A stretch of DNA of 64,000 nt. Source: Zantedeschia hybrid cultivar (taxonomy: Eukaryota; Streptophyta; Magnoliopsida; Alismatales; Araceae). Both the position numbers and the translations under genes were made by a program. The stretch is taken from NCBI GenBank assembly GCA_030544215.1, contig JARZZO010000003.1, positions 29,888,379 to 29,952,378 of the forward strand, in the 5' to 3' direction. Below, one piece after another: positions 55,261 through 64,000 of this stretch; positions within the stretch are counted from its first letter, which is position 1, and each line of letters begins with the position of its first letter. Under the pieces are notes generated by a model. The model had not been told where the DNA came from, did not search any database, and was given only the letters and a program-made list of their open reading frames with translations.

Positions 55261-57609
55261 TGTAAGGATCGAGACTTTCGGATCCAGTTTTCGGGGTCGG
55301 ACCCTGTAGTTCTGACCTTAGTGGGGGCTGAGGTTCTGTGACGATTCGCGTCAGGACCTCGAGACGCGTTTTGAACGGCGTCCACCGTTGCAGACGCGTT
55401 TCAGGTTCTGCCACGTGGGCTGGCTTTGGGCCGCGAGAGTACGGCCCTGTCGTGTCGTCTGAACGGCGTCCACGTGGGACGACGCCTTTCAGACTACGAC
55501 TCTGGGATTGTCAGAGTACGGCCCTGACATGTCGCCTGAACGGCGTCTGCTTTGAACGACGCGTTTCAAACTCTTGTCAGAGCAGCCGTCACGTCACCTG
55601 ATAGACGTCCGTAGATGTCGACGCGTTTTAGCCAGTCTCTGGTTAACCCCGCGAGCCCTCCTTCTTTCCCGCATTTCCTTCCTTCTCTCTTTCTCTCCTT
55701 CCCTTCCGGAAAACTCGGCGGCGATCCCTCCTCCTCCCTCTTTTCCTCCCACCATTTCATCTCTCCCTCCACTCCATCCTCTACCTAGCTCCTACCACTA
55801 CCACCTCCACTTCCACTGCGGCGTTTTACTCTTCGGACGGCGGCCGACGTCACGGTGGAGTAAGGACGACCACGGCGGTACCGGCGGCGGCGTGGGGCGA
55901 GACGGGTGGACGGCTTGAAGCTTGGAGGAGTTCAAGTATCCGGTAGGGTGACGGTTCCCATGGCATTGTGTTTAAACCATATTTTTCCCCGTTTAAGCAT
56001 GTTATGGATCTTTGGTTTTGGGGGTAGAACAAGCATGTTTAGGAGTTTTTCTTGATGATATGGGGGATTTCTACGAATGTTGTTTCCTGTTGATTGAATT
56101 GCCCCTCTTTCTCCTCCGTTTTTGGGTGATTTTTGGGGTTGTTTGGGTTGAAAAAGGGAGCCCTCGGGCTCATGGCAGACTGGTTCCTGGGGATGAAAGA
56201 CGTCGTGCATGGACGACGCTTTTTTTGAAGGGCGTCGGGCCATCACGACGCCTTTTAGGCAGGAATCGCCTTACTGAGAGTCTGCCAGTTCGGGGATTCT
56301 GGGACTAAAAGACGTCATGGGTGGGCGACGCGATTTGAATAGCGTCGGGTAGCCATGACGCCTTTTAAGGCAGAAATCCCCTGAGTAATGTTTTCTGGAA
56401 TTCCTGGATTTCTGTGCTAAATGGCGTCTGAGGATGTCGACGCCTTTCAAAAGGCGACCATTGGTGTCGACGCCTTTTAAGGTCTGATTCTGAAGACAGT
56501 GTTTTACATAAACCAGTACATAGAGCTTGAATGGCGTCGGCCTTGGGCGACGCGATTCAAGACAGAACCATACTAATTCATGCCAGTAAAATGTGTTCAT
56601 ACTGTTAGATAGTTGATTAGTGCATGCTTTAGTATACTCGGTAGAGATGGATTCTTCATGACCGGATGGCACTGTGTTGTGTGTAGTGCGATCGCGGGCT
56701 TTTCACGTGACCGGATCGTACTGTGCCGGGTTTTGGTGTTTTGTGTTACTGTGGACCTGGAGTGACATTGTAGCACTTTATTACCCTGTGCTGGTGAGGG
56801 CGTGAGCACAGCGCCGGTGGGGGCGTGGGCGGGGTGACGCCTAGTGAGAGAGGGTCACCTGGTGAACCCCGGGGTCAGCTAGTACCGGTGTCGGAGTGGT
56901 ACATTCGAAGAGTCACTCATGCTGAGGGAAGGAGTAACCACCTGAGCTAGTTGGGCCGGAGTAGCTAGTGTGCTATCCGAGGGGTTACTGCTTGGTCTCA
57001 GCAGGTCGAGGTTTTCCCACCGTTGTTTGTGTGGTTGGCGAGTTCTATCGAGACAGCAGTTGTGGGTTCCCTAGTCGGCTGGTTTAGAATATGCATGCTT
57101 ATTATATTTTGACTGCATGTGATTTCACGTTGAGAATTAGGAGATGTACCTATTACTGTGCTTGTTACTTTACCGTTAGCTGTACTTTGCACTTGTGGGT
57201 GTGTGCGTGGGCAGTGGGATCGAAGGATCCCTACTGAGTCTTGTCTTGAGACTCACCCCTGTGGTTTTCAGGTGAGGACTCCCAGCAGACCTAGAGCGGC
57301 GTGTGCGGCCGTGTGTTGAGCGCCTTCAGCGGTTGTTCCGGGGTATGCCCCGATGTAGTTGTTATTTATTTCTGGCCTGTATGTTTAATTATTTCTTTTC
57401 AGTTGGAGTATGTAATTATTTGTTGTATCGAGTCGCATTGTAATAATTTTAATTCCTGCACTTTCATTTCAATTCAATGCGATGTGAATGTTTAGCATAG
57501 TTTATTATTTATTTCCCAGACTTACTTAGATCCTGGTTTGGTTCCAAATTAATGATTCGGTACCCATTTAGTAATCGGATCCCCGATTATAGGGTGGCGG
57601 GTCGTTACA
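55261..57609 (+). repeat. gypsy-E 3' LTR
   Basis: 2,349 bp, TGTAAGGATCGAG... to ...GGGTCGTTACA. Complete, so it is the reference for the damaged 5' copy. Hairpin units lie at 55345-55640 and 56190-56560. The next bases, AAGGA, would be the target duplication; the left copy was lost with the deletion at 46090. Confidence 0.92.
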
Positions 57610-58180
57610 AAGGAAGTGGTGGTGGCAGAGGCGAGAGGTAGGAAGGCGTTGGAGTGGTGGAAGAGGAAGAAGAGGAAGGGAAAGGGGAAGAGTGGAATCG
57701 GAGGAGGCGGAGAGGGAGAGGAGAGAAAGTGAAAGGGTGAGAATGAGGGAAAGAAAGGAGGGCTCGCGGGGTCAATCAGAAACTGCCTAAAACGCGTCGA
57801 GCGAGAAAGACGCCTATCAGATGACAGGACGGGCCATACTGACAGCTGTCTGAAACGCGTCGACCACCACGGACGCCGTTCAGCTGACATGTCAGGCACC
57901 GTACACTGACACTGCAGGGTCGCAGTCTGAATCGCGTCGTCCATCATGGACGCTGTTCAGACGACGAGACAGGGGCCGTACTCTCGCGGCCCGAGACCCG
58001 CCCACGTGGCAAAACAGAAATTCATCTAAATGGCGTCCACCTATCAAGACGCCGTTTGAAAGGCGTCGTGAAATGTAGACGTCATTCAGAAGAAACTCTC
58101 ACGACCCCCCTCAAGGTCCAAACCAGGGGATCCGGCCCGAAACCGACCCGAAAACTGAACCCGAAACCTCAGTCCTTACA
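57610..58180 (-). repeat. solo LTR-G, 5' portion (right piece)
   Basis: Reverse complement of the first 571 bp of the family LTR (compare 46901-47452). It ends AGTCCTTACA and is followed by the second TATAC. Four hairpin units lie at 57788-58095. With the left piece it flanks gypsy-E; no minus-strand internal region is present, so it was already solo or the internal part was lost. Confidence 0.85.
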
Positions 58181-58185
58181 TATAC

Positions 58186-60553
58186 TGAGATGGGACAAAG
58201 GCCTAGACCATTAGCTAAATTCCTTAAAAATGAGGGTAATATACCTCAGTACACTACTCCTGGCAGCCCATATCAGAATGGGGTTGCAGAAAGAAGAAAT
58301 TAAACGTTTAAGGAAATGGTCAGAGCAATATTAAATCATTCTATCCTTCCTTTATCCTTGTAGGGTGAGGCCGTTAAAGACAGCTGCACACATTGTGAAC
58401 AAAGTTCCTACGAAGGCTGCATCTAAGACTCCTTATGAGTTGTGGTGTGGTAGGAAACCTTCTGTGAGTTATATGCGCACATAGGGGTGTTTAGTTGAGA
58501 CTAGACTATACAATCCATAAGAAAAGACTTTTGATCTCAGAACAACCAGTGAATTCTTCATTGGTTATCCAGCAAGATCAAAATGATATAGATTCTATTG
58601 TCCATCCCATGTTCCTATCATTATAGAAACATATAAGACAAGGTTTCTTGAAGATGGCAGAGTTAGTGGGAGTGAACCTTCTCGAAAGATTTTTTTGAGG
58701 AGTTATAGGATCAAGATGAAACACCTGTAATAACTGACAATATTGTTCTCATATTCATTCATCAAAATGATATTCTGGGGGAGTAAGTAGTTGCAGTTAG
58801 TCCACCCCAAGTTGCTCCAGAGTTAGAGGATATCGCAGTTGTTGACCAACCACCTTCTCAGGTGAATTAGGGGTCAATATTGTATCGATCTGAAAGAGTC
58901 AAAAGACTTACTATATCTGATGAGTTTATAGTGTACCTACAGGAGGATAATTTAGACAGGGGTGACATGGATGATCCAGTGACGTTTTCACAAACTACAA
59001 AAAGTGAAAAATCCGCCTATTGGTTTGAAGCCATGAAGGAATAGCTTGACTCAATGGCTAAAAATTAAGTTTGGGATCTCGTTAACTTGCCAAAAGGGTC
59101 CAAACTTGTTGGATGCAAATGGATATTCAAAATTAAAGTGGACTCTAAAGGTAAAGTTGAACGATATAAGGTCAAATTGGTGACTAAGAATTTCACTCAA
59201 GGGGATGGCATTGACTATGATGAGACCTTCTCTTCAGTTTTCAATAAGTTCTCATTCAAAATAGTCATGGCCTTAATAGCTCATTTTGACTTAGAGTTAC
59301 ACCAAATAGAAGTGAAAACAGATTTTCTCAATGGGGACCTAGATAAAGAAATGTATATGAAGCAACCTCAAAGATTTCGTACTGAAGAGAAAAAATACTT
59401 GGTATGCAAATTAAAGAAATTTATTTACGTACTTAAGCAAGCCTCTCGCCAATAGTTCATAAAGTTTAATGAAATCATATTGTCCTTTAGGTTTAAGGAA
59501 AACATTATTAATGAATGTTAGTACCTAAAGATTAGTGGGAGTAAATTCATTGTCTTGCTTTTGTATGTGGATGACATTTTGCTCGCTAGCAGTGATCTTG
59601 GTTTGTTGTACGAAATGAAGGCTTTCCTTTCTAAGAATTTTGAGATGAAAGATATAAGTGATGCCTACTATATCTTGGGCATTGAGATCACTAGAGATAG
59701 ACCCTCAGGCACTCTTGGTCTTTTTCAGAAAGCTTACATCTTAAAGATCTTGGAAAGGTTCAACATGCAATCTTGCGCACCCGATAAAGTACCTATTGTG
59801 AAAGGTGATAAATTCAGTGAATTATAATGTCCCAAGAATGACTTGGAAAAGAAGTAGATTGAGCCTATCCCATATGCTTCAGCCGTTGGAAGCTTGATGT
59901 ACCTTCAGACTTGTACACGTCTAGATATTATTTTTGTCATGTGTATACTCACCAGGTACTAGAACAGTCCAGGCATGGTTTATTGAAAAGCTGCCAAGAA
60001 AGTCATGCGTTATCTCAAAGGCACGATGAATTACATGCTCACATATAGGAGGTCAGATCAGCTGGAGCTCATTGCGTATTCTGATGCTGATTTTGGCGGT
60101 TGTCTTGATTCGAGGAAGTCCACTACAGACTACATCTTCCTCTTAGCCTGGGGAGCTATCACCTGGTGCAGTAAGAAGCAGGGTATTACTGTGGCTTTTA
60201 CTATAGCAGCTGAGTTTATTGTTTGTTTTGAGGCTAGTACACAGGCCATTCAGTTGCGCAATTTGCTCAGAAGTCTATCATTTGTTGATTTCGTCTCCAG
60301 ACCTGTTAAGATTTACTGTGGCAATTCTACTGTAGTCTTTTTCTCTAAGAAGAATAAGATGTCCAAATGTGGTAGAATCTTGGATATCAAGTATTTTGCT
60401 CTTAGAGATAGAGTGAAGAATCATGAAGTGTCTGTAGAACATATTGGGACAGATCTTATGATTGTTGACTCACTCACGAAGAGACTACCTGCTAACACTT
60501 TTTATAGTCATGTGATTTGGATGGGTCTTATCAGTTCTCTCGATATGTTGTGA
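58186..60553 (+). pseudogene. copia-C integrase C-terminal part, RT and RNase H (segment 3)
   Basis: Integrase resumes (LAKFLKNEG, then YTTPGSPYQNGVAERRN with the third catalytic acidic residue, and AAHIVNKVPTKAASKTPYELW). RT is at 59087-59827 (SKLVGCKWIFKIK, HQIEVKTDFLNGDL, LLLYVDDILLAS, MKDISDAYYILGIEI) and RNase H at 60005-60553 (ELIAYSDADFGGCLDSRKST, AWGAITWCSKKQ, EHIGTDLMIVDSLTK). Numerous stops and frame changes, many more than in gypsy-E, agree with its older age. Some conserved residues are altered; for example the RNase H segment reads AAEFIVCFEA where copia usually has AEYIA. Confidence 0.85.
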
Positions 60554-61042
60554 TATTTTCAGTTTAACATATACAGATTTTTGTGATCATATTTGTATTA
60601 TGATTCTTCTATTATTTTTCTGCCTATTCCATTTGTTGTATATACATGTTGGTTGTAAATTATGGTTAGCAGATTGTACGTTTAAGTTGTGACCAACAGA
60701 TAAACATTAGGTTTGAGTTTATCTGCAGTTCTATATTTGGTGTTCAATTATAGTAAGTTGGTGGCATTGTGGTACATGGAAGGAGGTGTATAATTGAATG
60801 CATTTGCTGCTATGACCCATGTCATTTGATTTACTATTCTTGAATTCTTAAGATTCTGTTAACTTGAATGGTATGTAACTTTGTTTTTATCGTGCGCGCG
60901 CATACTGTGTTTCTCTCTTCAGGTGTATGCCCATGACATTAAATCTTCAAGAGTCTTTTTAAAAATATATATATTTATACTATATGTATGTTTTCAAAGG
61001 AAGATTTGATGTGCTTGAGACAAGTTAGACCAAGTAGGAGAA
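60554..61042 (+). other. copia-C 3' untranslated region and polypurine tract
   Basis: No gene. Contains a short purine/pyrimidine stretch GTGCGCGCGCATAC near 60892 and ends with AAGTAGGAGAA (61032-61042), the polypurine tract next to the 3' LTR. Confidence 0.7.
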
Positions 61043-61430
61043 TGTTGAGACTTAACCTAATTGTGGTCCACTTGTGTTAAACGGGCTACACAATACACAC
61101 CATAAGGTATCCAGTTAACGGAGTGCAGTTATTAGACTTAACCCATTAAGAGCCCATTAGAATCCTGTATTGGGTGGGATCCATTTAAGCTTAAACATAA
61201 TTGGTTCCTCCTCTTTATATAAGAAGCCTATGACTCCCCATGAAGCCATACGCATCAAGTGAGATGGAGAGAGGAAACCAGTAGAGAGGGTGCTCGGATT
61301 ACACCATCTCCTCGTCCAACATTCGTGCGGTGCTCGTGAAGCTCGTGTGCTTGTAGGGATCGACTTCGGCGTCGTCTTCCTCCTTCGTTTAGAGATGTCT
61401 TATGCTGCAGGTATTCCTAAATCCCTAACA
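61043..61430 (+). repeat. copia-C 3' LTR
   Basis: 388 bp, TGTTGAGACTT... to ...CCCTAACA, with TATATAA at 61216-61222. Strongly diverged from the 5' copy. Carries about 30 bp not found in the 5' LTR. Confidence 0.9.
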
Positions 61431-61534
61431 CCATGTTCACCATGTGGTTGAGTTTAGTCATTTACATAACCTGCCCCATGAAGTCAGCAATCACATGATT
61501 CAAAGCTTGGACCCATTTGGTGAGGCATGGGTTG

Positions 61535-63220
61535 TAGGGGTGTTCATTATTTAGTTTAAACTGAAAAATCAAATCAAATCAAATTGAAATTTCGATTTGA
61601 GACATTGATTCGGTTTGAGACATAATTTAATTTGATTCGATTTCCATCAGTCTCAACCCACATAAACCAAACCAAACCATTGAAAATTTGAAACCGAACT
61701 ATAAAAGCTAAAAAGTTAGGTCTATAAATTTTTTGGCTGACAAGACTTGAAACCCATTAGGCAGAGCCCACTGGGCCGAGATGGTAAAGGAAGCGCACGG
61801 TTAAATAGGGGTGTGGTGTGTCAACTTTTATTAAACTTTTGGGGGCCTGCTTTCTAGATTTCTCGATGTAAGACAAAGAGAATATGCATCCATCCCGGGC
61901 ACCCAGCGGCCAGCGTGCAGTCATGGTCCAGCATCAAATTTATATTATAATATTAAAATAAAATTTCAATTTTTCAGTCAAAATTAAAATTTTGACACAT
62001 GGCAGTTGGAGAATCTTTCTCTCCATCTTTCTTTAGGAAGAATTAGGATGCGGTGAAATTAGATCTTTTCTATATTTTAAAAATATTTATATTTTAATTA
62101 AATCTCTCTGTCTATCTCCGTTTTTACGACGAATTAAGATTTCTGTCTGGCTCACCTAGCAGCCTATTCCCTTATTTTGACGCTTAGAAATAGGTCATCT
62201 TAAACTAAAAATAGAATATTTATGTATTTTTTATTTTATTTTTATGTCTTTTGTAACTTATAGGCATAAATCAAAAATTGCAGTTCTCTTCCCCTCAAGT
62301 TGCGTTGCCCAGGCAGGAAAAACATAAAAAGGTCAGAACTCTTCTATATGTCGCCCCGCCCCGGATCAAAACTGGGTCCTGCATAGAACAAGCTGCTTGG
62401 AGCGCCTCCACGGCAACCCAGACTCTGGACGGCACTTTTGAAGACAAGCCCTTCAGGGACGCCATCGGCCCCTGGAAGAGGTTCCCTGCTGGCGAGGAGG
62501 CAGCGGGGGAGGGTTACATCAACACGCAAAGGGCAGAAAGCCAACACTGGAGTCCATGGGGGGCTGACGATGTTGCGGCGCCTTTCTACACCGGAACTGT
62601 CGGAGAGCGCGGTCAGGAGGTGGTTGACTGAAAATGGATTTAATGCTACATCCCCAAAAAGATGAGATGGCTAGTTCCGATTTAGTTTGATTTGATTTGA
62701 AAATATTTTTTTTCAAAATCAAATTAAATTGAAATAAAAAATCAAATCGAATCAAATCAAATCAGAATAGTTTAAAATTGAACCGAATAAAATCAAAATA
62801 ATTTGCTTTGATTTGCGGTCAATAGTTAAATAATCCATTCCAACATTACTTTTTAAAAATAATTATTAAAAAATATTATTTAGAAATTTAAGTTTCGAAA
62901 TGGACTATTATAGTTAAACATCTTATTTTATTAAGGACTCCACATTTTTGGTACAAGATGACGATCTAAAAAATATTATCTAAAATTAATTTACATAAAC
63001 TCATATTTTATCTAAGAATTTAATACTTATATTATGTCTTTTTAATGTAATTCGGTTTATTCGGGTTGGTTTGATTTACGGACCAGAGAAATCAAACCAA
63101 ATCAAATTTCTTAATTCAGTTTGATTTCGACTCTAACTAAAATTTTCAGAAATTCAAATGAAACCGAATTAAGCGGCTTGGTTTGGTTTTGCAATTTGAA
63201 CCGAATAGTGAACACCCTTA
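61535..63220. mobile_element. non-autonomous DNA transposon with terminal inverted repeats
   Basis: Ends are TAGGGGTGTTCATTATTTAG at 61535 and, inverted, TAAGGGTGTTCACTATTCGG at 63220. About 24 of the first 30 bases match, mostly with transitions as differences. Subterminal regions are rich in AAATCAAATC and AACCGAA words in opposite orientation at the two ends. There is no transposase. The superfamily is unclear: TA at both edges could be a 2 bp duplication or part of a hAT-like end, and I see no 8 bp duplication. About 1.69 kb long, with a GC-rich insert at 62280-62640. Confidence 0.65.
62278..62631 (+). pseudogene. GC-rich open frame inside the DNA transposon, possibly a captured gene fragment
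   Basis: A 117-codon frame (MQFSSPQVALPRQEK to GQEVVD) with base composition very unlike the AT-rich element around it. A possible splice acceptor (AAATTGCAG) directly precedes the GC-rich part. I recognise no domain. The composition jump and position between terminal repeats suggest host sequence taken up by the transposon, but chance opening of a GC-rich stretch is possible. Confidence 0.3.
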
Positions 63221-63609
63221 TCTACTTTTATTAATCTTATCAAGAGTAAAGGAAACTGAAATCCTTATCTATCTCGCATTGTCCTTCATAATCATCTTTT
63301 TTACATAAGAAAATTAGAGGATGAGGTCTATGTTGAAATTCTGATATACTATCAAGTTCAGTTAATTCTTTGATCTAATCAAATATCTTTGGTACGCAAA
63401 TTTATACCGAAGAATCTTTAATCATTTTTGCTCTAAACATACTTCTAGATATCTCATATATTTCAGTTTTGCTCAATTCTTTGAAACAATTTTTTTTATA
63501 AGTGCATCAATATGACAATGGAAAAGTTTTAATGCTCCTACCATCCATGCAAATAATTTGCTATCGAGGCAAGCATACATCGTGTGATTTGAATATTTGT
63601 TCGTTCTCT
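63221..63609. other. AT-rich stretch without recognisable feature
   Basis: About 390 bp. No domain, terminal repeat or tandem array seen. Confidence 0.4.
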
Positions 63610-64000
63610 AGTTCTATCAGAGCGATGTCGTAAGCCGCGCAGGTGCACGGTCTCTAGCGGTATCTACGCGGTTCTCCTCACGATGGATCATCATCGCCTC
63701 CTTACTCGATGTGGCGTTCGTGGATCCCTTCTGGCTACGCGTAATTCGTCGCGACATGCGGATTCGAAAACTCATGTCGAACGGAAGGCGGAGTGTTGGG
63801 AGCCGGAGCAAAACCTCTAGAGGACCGACCTCGATACGTGCGCCCAGGAGAGAGGAGAGAGAGAGGGCGGCGGCTAGGTAGGGTTACTGGCCCCCAACTT
63901 AGCCGCATTTCTTTTATAATAAGTGGTTTTGCGGTTTTTCACAAAAACCCACACTTATCCGAAATCCCATCAAATTATCCATCGACTTGAAAATCTTTTG
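63610..64000 (-). repeat. partial copia-A-like LTR at the right edge
   Basis: Resembles 3440-3800 of the copia-A LTR in the same orientation: GTGCACGGTCTCTAGCGGTATC against GCGCACGATCTCTAGAGGTATC (one gap-free block), then a GAGAGAG-rich run, and TTTTTCACAAAAACCC in both. A TATA box (TATAAAA, minus strand, 63912-63918) lies in the corresponding place. The inner LTR end (TGTAAGG...) is not present, so it is truncated on the left; the rest runs off the window. Confidence 0.55.

Larger units (their letters stand above)
46091..57609 (+). mobile_element. gypsy-E, chromodomain Ty3/gypsy (Tekay/Del type)
   Basis: Inserted in LTR-G; its 5' LTR has lost about the first 476 bp at the left junction and holds LTR-F. 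Internal region 50515-55260: Met tRNA primer site, gag, protease, RT, RNase H, integrase and chromodomain in one original frame, then a polypurine tract. The two LTRs differ at about ten positions over the first 810 bp compared, so it is recent. Five stops or frame changes disable it. Confidence 0.88.
25935..61430 (+). mobile_element. copia-C, Ty1/copia element expanded by nested insertions
   Basis: 5' LTR 25935-26292, primer site, leader, gag-pol in three pieces (28594-30162, 44313-44460, 58186-60553) and 3' LTR 61043-61430. Flanks are CCACG (25930-25934) and CCATG (61431-61435), a plausible 5 bp duplication with one CpG-type transition. The two LTRs differ at roughly one base in seven over the first 165 bp compared, so this is the oldest LTR element here, as its role as host of the others requires. 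Gypsy-D and LTR-G were inserted into its integrase. Confidence 0.88.

Overview
This window is transposon-dominated nuclear DNA from a flowering plant. Every gene-like stretch I can read belongs to a mobile element of plant type: Ty1/copia, a Tat-type Ty3/gypsy with two RNase H domains, a chromodomain Ty3/gypsy of Tekay/Del type, an L1-type LINE with a C-terminal RNase H, and a PIF/Harbinger DNA transposon. I found no convincing host gene, rRNA, tRNA or CRISPR array. All comparisons were made by eye.

Layout. 1-4898: 5' part of a minus-strand copia element (copia-A: gag, 2.4 kb leader, primer site, 1.58 kb LTR), running off the left edge. It sits inside one arm of a near-perfect inverted repeat (4899-7394 against 9392-11887, 2,496 bp each with no net indel, 2.0 kb spacer). 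Each arm carries an intact Harbinger ORF1 (Myb/SANT-like). The right arm runs on into an ORF with an RNase H1/viroplasmin-like domain, a DDE transposase with one frameshift, and a right terminus at 15774 followed by TTA. 15775-17752 is AT-rich, without genes. 17753-25846 is a 5'-truncated LINE (LINE-A, plus) split by a 6.1 kb minus-strand LINE of similar type (LINE-B) with a 10 bp target duplication.

25935-61430 is one old copia element (copia-C, plus) blown up from about 7.6 kb to 35 kb by insertions into its integrase. Gypsy-D (Tat type, minus, 30163-44307, duplication ACTAT) lies only 148 bp from solo LTR-G (minus, 44461-58180, duplication TATAC). Gypsy-E (chromovirus, plus, about 46091-57609) is inside LTR-G, and solo LTR-F (46901-49439, duplication GTCGG) is inside the 5' LTR of gypsy-E. 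G, E and F are one family. LTR divergence fits this order: high for copia-C, about 1% for gypsy-E. A non-autonomous DNA element (61535-63220) and a second copia-A-like LTR piece (63610-64000) close the window.

The most interesting signal is not a gene. Non-coding parts of several unrelated retrotransposons carry arrays of short hairpins: (i) four in the copia-A leader with a constant core on four different, complementary outer stems; (ii) dozens of units with GCGTC...GACGC stems in both gypsy-D and the gypsy-E family; (iii) about ten TGCAAA...TTTGCA hairpins in the copia-C leader; (iv) a CCAGGG...CCCTGG palindromic minisatellite in copia-A. In (i) and (ii) the stems vary in a compensating way, which suggests selection for structure, or a hairpin-templated amplification process.
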